Source of the DNA: Paenibacillus agilis
Lineage (GTDB): Bacteria > Bacillota > Bacilli > Paenibacillales > Paenibacillaceae
Reading direction: 5' to 3'
Length of the DNA stretch: 64,000 nt
Assembly (NCBI RefSeq): GCF_007786455.1
Contig: NZ_VNJK01000001.1
Coordinates: 124,001 to 188,000, forward strand
Shown: one piece after another, positions 44,489 through 54,123 of the stretch
Numbering within the stretch: the first letter of the stretch is position 1
Layout: every line of letters begins with the position of its first letter
Notes under the pieces: generated by a model
Database searches by the model: none
Seen by the model: the letters and a program-made list of their open reading frames with translations, nothing else
Told to the model about the DNA's origin: nothing
Translations under genes and position numbers: made by a program

Positions 44489-45421
44489 ATGGACAAAATT
44501 CTAGTTTTCGGACACAAAAACCCAGACACGGACACAATCTGCTCCGCTATCGCATACGCTGAATTGAAAAAAGAATTGGGCTTGAACGTAGAAGCTATTC
44601 GTCTTGGTGAGGTAAGCGGTGAGACAGCTTACGCATTGAAGCACTTTAATGTAGAAGCACCTCGACTTGTTGAAGCTGTTGCTAGCGAAGCGAAGCAAGT
44701 TATTTTGGTAGACCACAATGAGCGTCAACAAAGCGCTAACGATATCGATCAAGTTCAAGTGTTGGAAGTTATCGACCACCACCGTATCGCGAACTTCGAA
44801 ACAGCTGCACCATTGTACTACCGTGCAGAGCCAGTTGGCTGCACAGCGACAATTTTGTTGAAGATCTACAAAGAGAAAGGTGTGGCTGTTCGTAAAGAAG
44901 TAGCAGGCTTGATGCTTTCCGCTATCATCTCCGACTCTCTCTTGTTCAAATCTCCAACTTGCACGCAAGAAGATATCGATGCAGCTCGTGAGCTTGCAGC
45001 GATCGCTGGTGTAGATGCTGAGCAATACGGCTTGGAAATGTTGAAAGCTGGTGCGGATCTAAGCGACAAAACAATCGAGCAGCTTGTATCGATCGACTCC
45101 AAAGAGTTCACGATGGGCAGCGCTAAAGTTGAAATCGCACAAGTAAACGCAGTAGACGTGAACGATGTATTGGGCCGTCAAGCAGAAGTAGAAGCGGTTC
45201 TTAACAAAATCGTTGCTGACAAAGGCTTGGACTTGTTCTTGTTCGTAGTTACGGACATTTTGAACAATGATTCCGTTGGTCTTGCGGTTGGACAAGCTGC
45301 ACACGCAGTAGAGAAAGCTTACAATGTTTCATTGGATGACAACAAAGCCGTTCTTAAAGGTGTTGTATCCCGTAAGTCTCAAATCGTACCTGTGTTGACT
45401 GAGGCGTTCAACAGTCTCTAG
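44489..45421 (+). CDS. ppaC: Manganese-dependent inorganic pyrophosphatase (family II)
   Basis: A 310-residue DHH-family enzyme that splits pyrophosphate to drive biosynthetic reactions in the cytoplasm. [14 protein letters not shown] and VDHNE carry metal ligands, the DHH motif is in VIDHHRI, and the DHHA2 C-terminal domain ends [14 protein letters not shown]. Codon choice is clearly more selective than in neighbours, as expected for a highly expressed gene. GGGAG precedes the ATG. Its own promoter and terminator mark a single-gene unit. Confidence 0.97.
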   Translation: MDKILVFGHKNPDTDTICSAIAYAELKKELGLNVEAIRLGEVSGETAYALKHFNVEAPRLVEAVASEAKQVILVDHNERQQSANDIDQVQVLEVIDHHRIANFETAAPLYYRAEPVGCTATILLKIYKEKGVAVRKEVAGLMLSAIISDSLLFKSPTCTQEDIDAARELAAIAGVDAEQYGLEMLKAGADLSDKTIEQLVSIDSKEFTMGSAKVEIAQVNAVDVNDVLGRQAEVEAVLNKIVADKGLDLFLFVVTDILNNDSVGLAVGQAAHAVEKAYNVSLDDNKAVLKGVVSRKSQIVPVLTEAFNSL

Positions 45422-45476
45422 AAGTAAGAGAGCTATTTATCTCTAGCATCTTCTTTAAATAAATGATTCAAAAGGT

Positions 45477-45516
45477 AAAGGCTGATTTCTGATCTGTTCA
45501 GGAGTCAGCCTTTTTC
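45477..45516 (+). terminator. Intrinsic terminator after ppaC
   Basis: Stem AAGGCTGA / TCAGCCTT with an 18-nt loop and TTTTTC. Confidence 0.8.
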
Positions 45517-45579
45517 ATATTTACATATAAAATTGTAAAAACAGGAAGGAAACAGACGTTCGATTGTAGAAGGAGAAAC

Positions 45580-45690
45580 ATGGAATTGTTTATCGATATC
45601 TCACAACGAAGAATAAATAGTTTAACTTTACTTCAAATTCTGAGTTGCTTGCATAGATCGCAGTTCCACTTTGTACATAGAAGGGATTAG
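45580..45690 (+). CDS. Small ORF, 36 codons, leader of SWIM/MoxR operon
   Basis: ATG at 45580 is directly preceded by AAGGAGAAAC, a strong binding site at ideal distance. The peptide begins MELFIDISQRRIN and ends HRRD. Its stop (TAG, 45688) overlaps the AGGAGGG site of the SWIM gene, so its translation could control access to that site. There is no other evidence that the peptide itself has a function. Confidence 0.5.
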   Translation: MELFIDISQRRINSLTLLQILSCLHRSQFHFVHRRD

Positions 45691-45702
45691 GAGGGAAATT
45701 GT

Positions 45703-47148
45703 GTGATCGAACTAACAGAAGGCTATGTCGATTCATTAGCATTAAATGCCTCTGCCATTAAAAATGCCCAGGGGCTTGTTAAAAAGCGCAGCTTCGTTCA
45801 ACTAAACAAATCAGAGGACGGTAAGCTGTTATTTGGTGAATGCTCTGGCAGCGGCAAGTCTAATTATGCCTGCTCTGCCGATTTTATAGAACCGGAGAAG
45901 CCGGTGATGAGATGCTCGTGTCCAAGCAGACAGTTTCCTTGCAAGCATACGTTGGGATTATTGTATGCCTATGTAGGTGGCGAAACATTTGAGCAAGCAG
46001 ACGTACCAGAAGATATTACGACAAAGCGAGAGAAAGCTGAGAAGCGTGAACAGAAGAAGGCGGAGCAGGTCACCGTAGGGGAAGATACAAAGCCTAAGGT
46101 GAAAAAGGTGAATAAATCTGCCTTGAAGAAAAAAATTCAAGCGCAGCTAGAAGGACTTGATCTGCTGGAAAAGCTGACTCTTTCGCTGATTCGTGGTGGT
46201 TTGGGGACGATTGATTCTAAAACATTGAAGATGATTCAAGAGCACGTGAAGCAACTGGGAAATTATTATTTGACAGGGGCACAGTCGGAACTGCGTCGCT
46301 TAGTAGTCCTACTAGATGATGAAGACAATCGTGAAACAGCCTACACATCTATCATGGAGCAGTTAACACTTATTCATGCCTTAATAAAAAAAGGTCGTGC
46401 TCATTTAACGGCGAAGTTGAATGATCCTGAGCTGAAGCTTGATCCCGAATCGACGATTGAAGAATGGCTTGGTCACGCTTGGCAGCTCTCAGAGTTGAAG
46501 GAATTTGGTTTAATGAGCGAAAAGGTGGAGCTTATTCAGCTTGCTTTTGCCGGTTATATCGATCAGGGACGAGAGGAATATATGGATCGAGGATATTGGT
46601 TGGATAAGGAAAGTGGAGAGGTTCATCGTACTATCCAATATCGTCCCTATAAGGCTAGCAAATACATAAAAGAGGAAGATAGCTTCTTCGACGTTGCGCT
46701 TGTGAGCGAGCTTTATCTTTATCCAGGCGACATAAATCGAAGAGTACGCTGGGAGAAAATGACTTCACGCCCGCTTACTCCACAAGATTTAGAGCCTGTT
46801 CATGCGAAGGCTCATCGTTCCTACGCGGATGCTATAAAGTTAGTGAAAAATCAGCTTAAAAATCCACTCGGAGATCGTAATCCTGTCATGCTGCTTCATG
46901 TTGTTGATGTGCGTCAGTTGGAGCAAGGTCAATTTGTTATTTTGGATGAAGCGGGGCATCAGTTGTTGCTTGATGATCTGTCCCCTATCGGATATAAGAC
47001 GGTGTCATTGCTGTCGTACGTTTCGGAGGAGAATTTGCACGATGTGAGCATGCTCGTTATGTTTGAGCATCATCTGGATACTGGACGTCTTGTTGCACAA
47101 CCGTTAACGATTATCAAAGGTGCGGATATCACCCGCCTTTTGTACTAA
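45703..47148 (+). CDS. SWIM zinc finger protein
   Basis: A 481-residue protein. The SWIM motif is near residues 70-85 (CSCPSRQFPCKH, zinc ligands CxC and CxH). Then a Lys/Glu-rich charged linker (105-150), and a long region with helices followed by a beta-rich C-terminus. SWIM fingers bind DNA or proteins. It begins with GTG after AGGAGGG. It is the first of five tightly spaced genes (SWIM, HEAT, MoxR, DUF5682, VWA) that occur together in many bacteria; the joint function is not established. Confidence 0.9.
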   Translation: MIELTEGYVDSLALNASAIKNAQGLVKKRSFVQLNKSEDGKLLFGECSGSGKSNYACSADFIEPEKPVMRCSCPSRQFPCKHTLGLLYAYVGGETFEQADVPEDITTKREKAEKREQKKAEQVTVGEDTKPKVKKVNKSALKKKIQAQLEGLDLLEKLTLSLIRGGLGTIDSKTLKMIQEHVKQLGNYYLTGAQSELRRLVVLLDDEDNRETAYTSIMEQLTLIHALIKKGRAHLTAKLNDPELKLDPESTIEEWLGHAWQLSELKEFGLMSEKVELIQLAFAGYIDQGREEYMDRGYWLDKESGEVHRTIQYRPYKASKYIKEEDSFFDVALVSELYLYPGDINRRVRWEKMTSRPLTPQDLEPVHAKAHRSYADAIKLVKNQLKNPLGDRNPVMLLHVVDVRQLEQGQFVILDEAGHQLLLDDLSPIGYKTVSLLSYVSEENLHDVSMLVMFEHHLDTGRLVAQPLTIIKGADITRLLY

Positions 47149-47160
47149 GGGGGAATGAAG

Positions 47161-48987
47161 ATGAGTACAGCATTGTTACAAGAGCTTCATCAAGAAGTAA
47201 GACGGCTATATATTGCGGGCAGCGATTTAGCACAAGGAGATTTTCGTTTGAAGCGTTTGCTGCCTCAGTTTGAACAGCTTGGTGAGCGTTCACCTGTTTT
47301 TAAGAAGTTAGCAGAAGGCATTTCGGAGGTTATTGCGCCTGAAGCTCAAGAGACGAATACGTCAGCGGAGAAGCTGAATGATTTGGGATTGTTGTTAAGT
47401 TCGGTGCTTCGAACCTTAGGGACGACTTCGGTAGAAGGAGAACTGACGGCTGTGAAGAGCTATCCCAATACTTTAACGACGAAGCAGTCTTTTCGAAAGT
47501 TAGTTAATGTATTAGAAGCCTTTTCTCCAGCAGGTAATTATTATCGTTATGTTATCCTGAGTCAATCAGTCGAAGAGGGAATGTTCAAAGATTTGCGACT
47601 TTTACCGTATGCAATTGCAGCTCTCGAAGATCAATTCATTGCTGATTTGGTAGAAAGGAAAATCCTCCCTTCTTATGGCTCGCAAATTGTACCGCATTTA
47701 CTGTCATCGTTTGACGCATCAGGAGGAAAGTTACACGTGAGGAAGCTTAACGTTATTGCGGAAGTAGGCGGAGCAGAAGTAGAGGAGTGTTTGCTTCATG
47801 CAGCACAGCACGGTTCAAACGAAGTAAGAGAGGTGGCAATTCAACACTTATGGAAATTCAAACATTACGAGTCGGAGCTACTGATTTTTTCTAAAGAACA
47901 AAGGTTGGGAATTCGACGAGCTGCCTATTCAGCATTAGCGAGAATAGGGAGTAAATTAGCTGCTGCCCGGATCTATGAGGCATTCTCTGGTAGTGACATG
48001 GAAGTTGCGAGAGACGCAATTTACACTTGTGAAGACAGTGAACTTATTGAGTGGCTTGTTCAAGATTTAGAGCGTGAATTGAAGCAGGTAATTGAAATAG
48101 TAGAAGACAAAAAGCTGCAAGAATCTTCGTACAAAAAGATTGAATGTATCTTGAATGCACTTGGTAGGAAACAGAGCGATTCCCTGTATGACTTGTATGT
48201 GTCTCTAATTTCTAGCTATGTTTCCTACAAGAGTTTAAACGAGGTGGATTTATTCTATCATGCTGCTCAATATCTAGTAGGGAGTAATACGGAAGTGGCA
48301 TTGAACAAACTTCATGAATTGGAAATTCATGATACTAGCTATACGAAGTATGCTTTTGATAATGCTCTTCCTCAGCTCTCTCCTTCACAATTTTATGAAC
48401 GATATGCAATATGGTCAGAAGCCGTGAAGGTAAAGAAAAATGTGAAAAGACGCCAGAATGAAATTATTGAGCTTATTAAGAAAGTAGTGGTAAAGGAAGA
48501 GTACGGAGATTACCAGGTTCCTTGGGGCAAGAAAGAATTATATATGACTTTTACCTCGATGCTGTCCACAGATCAAATTGCACAAGAATGGGATGAACGG
48601 TGGTTGGATTGGGTTGTTGCACAGCGGGAATTTACGCTTGTATGTGTATTTGCACGCCCTGGTCACCCTGCTGCCAAACAGTTTTTGCTAGACACGTTAG
48701 CAAAGCCTCCTAAACAAAGTGAAGATTTTGCAGGGACATTACTGAGGGGGCTTCGACGATTAGGAGAGAATGATGAGCTGCTCCAGGAAGCGTTGATGAA
48801 ATTAATTGAAACGACGAAATGTGATTTGCATGATCCATATGTACTGGAGCAGCTTTATCAATTGCCAGTGACGTATCATGATCGTTTGGTTGCGGTGCTA
48901 CCAAATTACAGACGCCCTATTCTTGATGCGCTTTTATATACGCAAGATCAGATGAAGAGCGCTACGGGTGCGCAAGCGGAAGTCTAG
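47161..48987 (+). CDS. HEAT-like repeat protein of SWIM/MoxR operon
   Basis: A 608-residue all-helical protein with weak tandem repeats in the middle (GAEVEECLLHAAQHGSNEVR, LGIRRAAYSALARIGS, MEVARDAIYTCED), as in HEAT or armadillo-like scaffolds. ATG at 47161 is preferred over 47155 because AAGGGGGA then sits 6 nt upstream. It begins 12 nt after the SWIM gene. It probably acts as the scaffold or substrate receptor for the AAA+/VWA pair; this is inferred from context. Confidence 0.82.
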   Translation: MSTALLQELHQEVRRLYIAGSDLAQGDFRLKRLLPQFEQLGERSPVFKKLAEGISEVIAPEAQETNTSAEKLNDLGLLLSSVLRTLGTTSVEGELTAVKSYPNTLTTKQSFRKLVNVLEAFSPAGNYYRYVILSQSVEEGMFKDLRLLPYAIAALEDQFIADLVERKILPSYGSQIVPHLLSSFDASGGKLHVRKLNVIAEVGGAEVEECLLHAAQHGSNEVREVAIQHLWKFKHYESELLIFSKEQRLGIRRAAYSALARIGSKLAAARIYEAFSGSDMEVARDAIYTCEDSELIEWLVQDLERELKQVIEIVEDKKLQESSYKKIECILNALGRKQSDSLYDLYVSLISSYVSYKSLNEVDLFYHAAQYLVGSNTEVALNKLHELEIHDTSYTKYAFDNALPQLSPSQFYERYAIWSEAVKVKKNVKRRQNEIIELIKKVVVKEEYGDYQVPWGKKELYMTFTSMLSTDQIAQEWDERWLDWVVAQREFTLVCVFARPGHPAAKQFLLDTLAKPPKQSEDFAGTLLRGLRRLGENDELLQEALMKLIETTKCDLHDPYVLEQLYQLPVTYHDRLVAVLPNYRRPILDALLYTQDQMKSATGAQAEV

Positions 48988-49027
48988 TGAACACCAACCT
49001 ATTACCTAAAGAACGGGAGATGAATAT

Positions 49028-50131
49028 ATGTCCACAACTCAGCAACAGTCGCAAGATATAATGCGCTTACCAGCAGAGCGCTTATACGCGGATGAAATCG
49101 CTGCGCTAATTAAGGCCGATAAAGGAAAAGTACCAACAGGGTGGCAAATGTCGCCGCAAGCAGTGCTTACGTTTATTACCGGGGGGAAGGCGGGCAAAAC
49201 CGTTATTACACCTAAATATATCGGAAATAAAAGATTGGTAGAAATGGCGATCGCGACGTTGGTAACCGACCGTGCCCTGTTGCTAATTGGTGAACCAGGT
49301 ACGGCTAAATCGTGGTTGTCTGAAAATTTGACGGCAGCAATCTATGGTCATTCTGGCCTTGTTGTACAAGGGACAGCAGGCACAACAGAGGAGCAGGTAC
49401 GTTATTCTTGGAACTACGCGATGCTGCTGGCGAATGGTCCGACACCTGAGGCTTTGGTACAAAGCCCCATTATGCGTGCGATGGAAGCGGGCGGAATTGC
49501 AAGGTTTGAGGAAATATCGCGCTGTGCTTCTGAGGTGCAGGATGCGCTGATCTCTATTTTATCTGAAAAGACCATTTCGGTGCCTGAGCTTGGCAAGGAA
49601 GTAAGTGCGCATAAAGGATTTTCGATTATTGCTACGGCTAATACGAGAGACCGCGGTGTCAATGAAATGTCGGCAGCTTTGAAACGCCGCTTCAATATTA
49701 TAGTGCTGCCTACACCTTCAGATATGGAAACGGAAGTCGAAATTGTGAAGAAGCGGGTGCAGGAGATTGCTGCTGCCTATGATTTGCAGTCGGCCGCTCC
49801 GGCTGATGAGGCGCTGCAAAAAGTCGTCACGATCTTCCGTGAACTACGGAGTGGAATGACACTTGATAAGAAGGAGAAAGTTAAATCTCCTGCAGGTGTC
49901 ATTTCCACAGCAGAGGCGATTTCCCTATTAACAAATAGTATGGCGCTTGCGGCAAGCTTCGGCAGCGGTGAATTGACGGATGAGGATTTAGCAGCTGGTT
50001 TGCAAGGTGCGATCGTAAAAGACGACGTCAAAGACAAGCTCGTTTGGAAAGAGTATCTTGATAACGTTATGAAGAAGCGTGGAGCGGAATGGAGTGGCTT
50101 GTATACGGCATGCAAGGAGTTGAACGAGTGA
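49028..50131 (+). CDS. MoxR-type AAA+ ATPase
   Basis: A 367-residue AAA+ protein. Walker A is GEPGTAKSWL (about residue 92-100), Walker B region ARFEEISRC, sensor I in ATANTRD, and the arginine-finger region AALKRRFN. MoxR ATPases work with VWA proteins as chaperones that remodel or activate partners. Here the VWA gene is two genes downstream. The start follows GGGAGA by 7 nt; the stop overlaps the next start (GTGA). Confidence 0.92.
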   Translation: MSTTQQQSQDIMRLPAERLYADEIAALIKADKGKVPTGWQMSPQAVLTFITGGKAGKTVITPKYIGNKRLVEMAIATLVTDRALLLIGEPGTAKSWLSENLTAAIYGHSGLVVQGTAGTTEEQVRYSWNYAMLLANGPTPEALVQSPIMRAMEAGGIARFEEISRCASEVQDALISILSEKTISVPELGKEVSAHKGFSIIATANTRDRGVNEMSAALKRRFNIIVLPTPSDMETEVEIVKKRVQEIAAAYDLQSAAPADEALQKVVTIFRELRSGMTLDKKEKVKSPAGVISTAEAISLLTNSMALAASFGSGELTDEDLAAGLQGAIVKDDVKDKLVWKEYLDNVMKKRGAEWSGLYTACKELNE

Positions 50132-52506
50132 GCACGATAGCAGAAGAGGCCGTGCACATTTTTGGCGTGCGTCATTTGTCTCCAGCTGGTGCAAAGCATT
50201 TGCTAGATTATCTGGATCATATTCGACCAACAGCGGTTCTAATCGAAGGTCCATCCGATGCAACGTCAGAGATACGTCATCTAACGAATAGAGTGACGAG
50301 GCCTCCCGTGGCAATTCTGGCCTTTACTGATGAGTTGCCTGTGCGAACGGCGATGTGGCCCTTTGCTATCTATTCGCCAGAGTATCAGGCGATGAAGTGG
50401 GCAGAAGAAAATGAAGCGATGGTAGCCTTCATCGATCTTCCAACATCTGCGACGCTTGCACTCCAAAGTGTGAGTTCTTCAGAGTCAGCGAAGGAGAAGG
50501 AAGAGGATGAAGCTTCGACTTCTTTACAAGGACAAGAACACGGAAAACCTAACGATGGTGGAACGGTTGTAGAAGAGCGAGGCGAAAGTGAATCGTCTAT
50601 CTATCAACGGATTGCCGAATTGTCTGGCGAGTACGACTATGATATGTACTGGGAGCGGCATTATGAGCACAACTTGAATCCGGGTTCTTATCAAGAGGCT
50701 ATTCTATCTTTCTCTACTCATATGCGAGAACTATCGGAAGCAAGAGAACGACGTTATGTGCACACTGAATATGCCTACAACGCGATTCGTGAGGCATACA
50801 TGTGTCGGCAAATTAAAGAGACGATTGCGGCTGGACATGATCCGAGCAAAATCGTCGTTGTGTGTGGAGCGTATCATGCTGAGTCATTAGCTGATCTGTC
50901 AACAGCGATGACGGATGAGGAGTTGGCATCATTACCGAGCATCAGCTCGAAGCTAACACTGATGCCGTATTCCTATTATAAGCTGTCGACGATGTCTGGT
51001 TATGGTGCGGGGAATAATGCACCCCATTACTATGAGATGATGTGGCAGCGAATGATGGATGGCTCACTAGAAGATCTACCCGAACACTATTTAGCGAGTG
51101 TAGCACGGCTGCTGCGTGATAGTGGTACACATCGCTCCACAGCTGAAGTGATTGAGGCAGTTCGACTTGCTCATGCTCTAGCAGCACTGCACGAGGGCAG
51201 CGCACCAACGCTGCGTGATTTGCGCGATTCCGCGCAAACCCTGTTAGGTCGAGGAGAACTTGCAGTCGTCGCCGAGGCATTAGCTAGAGTCGATGTAGGA
51301 ACTGCAATTGGTTCGCTTGCCGACGGGGTTAGCCAGACTCCTATTCAAGATGATTTGAACCGACTGCTTAAGCAGTTGAAGTTGGAGAAGTATAAGTCGA
51401 CGGTGGCGACAGACATAGCGTTAGATTTACGGGAAAATCGACGGGTGAAGTCCGAAGAATCTGCTTTTCTAGATTTACATCGCTCTACTTTATTTCATAG
51501 ATTGAACTTGCTTGGTATTTCATTAGCGAAACAGCGAACAAGTGGGCAAGAGAATGCGACTTGGGCGGAACACTGGGTTCTTCAGTGGTCGCCTGAAGTG
51601 GAGATCGAAGTTGTGGAATCGACGCTGCTCGGTGAAACGATTGAAGTTGCGTCTGCTTATGTATTGCAGCAGAAGCTGGAAGCTTGTACGACGATTGACG
51701 ATGCGTCCAAGCTTATCCGTGTCGCATGCGAATGTGCGATGCTCACGGAGATGGAAGCTGCACGTCAGACATTACAGCATATCGCGGCGGACAGCCGTGA
51801 TGTGATTCAAATGGCAACCGCAGCACGTGAGCTGTCTATGATTATTCGATATGGCGATGTAAGGCGAATGGACACATCGCCGCTTTTGCCACTTCTTGAA
51901 CAATTATTTATACGCGCATGTTTGTTTCTATTGGATGCGAGTGGTTGTAATGATGAAGCTGCCACATCCATGATAGCAGCGATGAATGAATTGAACAGCG
52001 TCTCATTAGATCATAGTGAGCAGGTAGAGGAAGCATTGTGGTTGCAGGAGCTTGCTAGATTGGCAGAATGTGACGACCGGAATCCGCGGCTGTCGGGCTT
52101 CGCATGTGCCATATTAATGGAACGCAATGCGCTCTCTGCTCAGCAATGTGCGGAGGAAGTATCGCGCCGCCTATCTCCTGGTATTCCAGCAGATATTGGT
52201 GCTGGATGGTTCGAGGGGTTATCGATGCGCAATCGTTATGCTTTGCTGTCTCGGATGAGTCTATGGGAGCAGCTGAACGACTATATCGAATCTCTTGAAG
52301 ATGAAGAGTTTGTCCGTGCATTAGTATTTTTGCGGCGCGCATTAAGTACGTTTGCTCCACGAGAGAAGGTTATGATTGCAGAACTGTTAGGTGAGCTGTG
52401 GGGCGTGCAAGCTGAGCAAGTGGAAGAAGTACTCAGCGAGGAATTGAAGGAGGATGAAGCAAACATGCTGCAGCAATTGAATGATTTTGACTTCGGGGAT
52501 TTTTAA
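50128..52506 (+). CDS. DUF5682 family protein
   Basis: A 792-residue protein. The N-terminal part (HIFGVRHLSPAGAKHLLDYL, VLIEGPSD, VVCGAYHAESL) is typical of DUF5682 and recalls TraB/ChaN-like folds that have His/Glu-rich metal or heme-type sites. An acidic low-complexity insert lies near residues 118-155. The C-terminal half is helical and weakly repetitive. GTG at 50128 overlaps the MoxR stop. The family is nearly always found with MoxR, VWA and SWIM genes; its activity is unknown. Confidence 0.85.
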   Translation: MSTIAEEAVHIFGVRHLSPAGAKHLLDYLDHIRPTAVLIEGPSDATSEIRHLTNRVTRPPVAILAFTDELPVRTAMWPFAIYSPEYQAMKWAEENEAMVAFIDLPTSATLALQSVSSSESAKEKEEDEASTSLQGQEHGKPNDGGTVVEERGESESSIYQRIAELSGEYDYDMYWERHYEHNLNPGSYQEAILSFSTHMRELSEARERRYVHTEYAYNAIREAYMCRQIKETIAAGHDPSKIVVVCGAYHAESLADLSTAMTDEELASLPSISSKLTLMPYSYYKLSTMSGYGAGNNAPHYYEMMWQRMMDGSLEDLPEHYLASVARLLRDSGTHRSTAEVIEAVRLAHALAALHEGSAPTLRDLRDSAQTLLGRGELAVVAEALARVDVGTAIGSLADGVSQTPIQDDLNRLLKQLKLEKYKSTVATDIALDLRENRRVKSEESAFLDLHRSTLFHRLNLLGISLAKQRTSGQENATWAEHWVLQWSPEVEIEVVESTLLGETIEVASAYVLQQKLEACTTIDDASKLIRVACECAMLTEMEAARQTLQHIAADSRDVIQMATAARELSMIIRYGDVRRMDTSPLLPLLEQLFIRACLFLLDASGCNDEAATSMIAAMNELNSVSLDHSEQVEEALWLQELARLAECDDRNPRLSGFACAILMERNALSAQQCAEEVSRRLSPGIPADIGAGWFEGLSMRNRYALLSRMSLWEQLNDYIESLEDEEFVRALVFLRRALSTFAPREKVMIAELLGELWGVQAEQVEEVLSEELKEDEANMLQQLNDFDFGDF

Positions 52507-52507
52507 T

Positions 52508-53725
52508 ATGAGTGTGGTTGTAGATACGAAATCAATCTCTCGTTGGCGGCTCATTCTCGGTCAATCCGCAGAACAGCAATTAGCTGATTATCGTGGAGGA
52601 GACACGACTGGATTAACGGATGAAGAACGGATTATGGATCAAGCGCTAGCCGAAATATACGATGATACGAACGGAATAGAGTATCCAAGCACTAGTGCTT
52701 CTAAAGGTAAACGAGGCGCGGGGAATGGCAAATCAGCTCCGCATCTGTCGAAGTGGTTGGGGGATGTACGATCCTTCTTTCCGGATGAAGTGGTGTCCAT
52801 AATTCAGCATGATGCGATGGAGCGAAAAGGCTGGAAGCAGCTCTTGTTCGAACCAGAAGTGCTGGCTCAAGTGAAGCCAGACATTCAGCTTATCGGAACA
52901 TTGTTGTCTTTGAAAGGGAAGATCCCTGAACAGACGAAAGAAACGGCACGCATGCTTGTTCAGACGGTTGTAGATGATTTAGTAAAGCTGCTGGAGCATG
53001 ATATTCGACGTGCAGTCACAGGGGCGTTGAATCGTCGCCAGCATTCACCTCTTCCTTCTTTGAGTGGAATCGATTGGAAACGAACGATACAACGTAATCT
53101 GAAGCATTATAATGTAGAGCGAAAAAAAATGATTCCTGAGAAATTCTATTTCTTTGATCGCGCACAGCGCAGCAAGGAATGGACTGTTATTGTAGATATC
53201 GATCAAAGTGGATCGATGGCTGATTCCGTAATCTGGGCTTCAGTCATAGGTTCGATTTTTGCGAGTATCCCAGCTTTAAATACACGCGTCGTGGTCTTTG
53301 ATACAGAGGTCGTAGACTTGACGGAGGAGTGTGCCAATGATCCGGTGGATATGCTGTTCGGTATTCAGCTAGGTGGCGGTACAGATATAAATAAGTCAGT
53401 TGCCTACTGTGAATCATTTATTGAAGAACCTAAAAAGACGATATTTATCATTATATCTGATCTGTATGAGGGCGGTAATCGTGGGGCATTAATTCGTCGC
53501 ATGCGCGAACTCCATGAGGCGGGAGTTAGGACGATGTGTTTGCTCGCTTTATCTGATCAGGGTCAACCTTACTATGACGAAAGTTTAGCGAAGATACTGA
53601 CTAAAGACGGTACTCCTTGCTTTGCTTGTACACCTGCATTGCTGCCAGAATTAGTAGAAGGTGCTTTAAAAGGCCATGACCTTTCCGAGCTGGCGAAACG
53701 AGTGGAGAAGACTAAGCAAAGATAG
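52508..53725 (+). CDS. VWA domain protein of SWIM/MoxR operon
   Basis: A 405-residue protein with a helical N-terminal half and a C-terminal von Willebrand A domain starting near residue 220. The MIDAS metal site is intact: DQSGS, then Thr in GGGTDI and Asp in IISDLYEGG. No signal peptide or membrane segment, so it acts in the cytoplasm with the MoxR ATPase. It starts 1 nt after the DUF5682 stop and is the last gene before the terminator. Confidence 0.92.
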   Translation: MSVVVDTKSISRWRLILGQSAEQQLADYRGGDTTGLTDEERIMDQALAEIYDDTNGIEYPSTSASKGKRGAGNGKSAPHLSKWLGDVRSFFPDEVVSIIQHDAMERKGWKQLLFEPEVLAQVKPDIQLIGTLLSLKGKIPEQTKETARMLVQTVVDDLVKLLEHDIRRAVTGALNRRQHSPLPSLSGIDWKRTIQRNLKHYNVERKKMIPEKFYFFDRAQRSKEWTVIVDIDQSGSMADSVIWASVIGSIFASIPALNTRVVVFDTEVVDLTEECANDPVDMLFGIQLGGGTDINKSVAYCESFIEEPKKTIFIIISDLYEGGNRGALIRRMRELHEAGVRTMCLLALSDQGQPYYDESLAKILTKDGTPCFACTPALLPELVEGALKGHDLSELAKRVEKTKQR

Positions 53726-53776
53726 CTGGAGTTTATACTCGTTTTCCTGTTACGGATAACTTTAATCAATGTTTAG

Positions 53777-53815
53777 AGGCTGTTCACTGATTCGTCATCA
53801 GGGGACAGCCTTTTT
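53777..53815 (+). terminator. Intrinsic terminator after VWA gene
   Basis: Stem AGGCTGTTC / GGGGACAGCCT followed by TTTTT, closing the SWIM-to-VWA operon. Confidence 0.8.
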
Positions 53816-53874
53816 GAGTTGTAAAATGCTAGAGCTAATATTACAATTTATAGTAGAACTGGATAAGGAGAGTG

Positions 53875-54123
53875 ATGAATATGTTTGATTTACGATCCGA
53901 TTCATCTGGTCCACTTCATAACTCGCATTTGAATGGTACGAACTCGTTAATATCCGCTTCTAGTATTATTTCCTCAATATTCGCTACATCAAGCCCATCT
54001 ATTTACCCTGTATGTTTATACTGCAAAGCCGCACCTACGAACGACTCTCAATACCTTCACTGTATTTCTAGAAAAAGAAAAAAGCATTGTCGAACATGTC
54101 AGTTCAAGGAGGAATGTAGATGA
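53875..54123 (+). CDS. Small Cys-rich protein coupled to glycosyltransferase
   Basis: About 82 residues. The first half is rich in Ser, Asn and Thr (NSLISASSIISSIFATSS); the second half has six Cys, including CLYC and CRTC, spaced like a small zinc ribbon. AAGGAG precedes two possible ATGs (53875 and 53881). The stop overlaps the start of the glycosyltransferase gene (ATGA), and its last codons form that gene's ribosome binding site. It could be a zinc-binding partner, a modified-peptide precursor or a chance frame; no family was recognised. Confidence 0.5.
   Translation: MNMFDLRSDSSGPLHNSHLNGTNSLISASSIISSIFATSSPSIYPVCLYCKAAPTNDSQYLHCISRKRKKHCRTCQFKEECR

Noticed and set aside
45580-45702. 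Riboswitch before the SWIM operon
   Set aside because: No known riboswitch core or terminator hairpin was seen; the small ORF explains the space better.
53875-54123. Lanthipeptide or glycocin precursor
   Set aside because: No lanthipeptide cyclase, SunS-type S-glycosyltransferase or dedicated peptide transporter is adjacent, so the call was kept as unknown Cys-rich protein.
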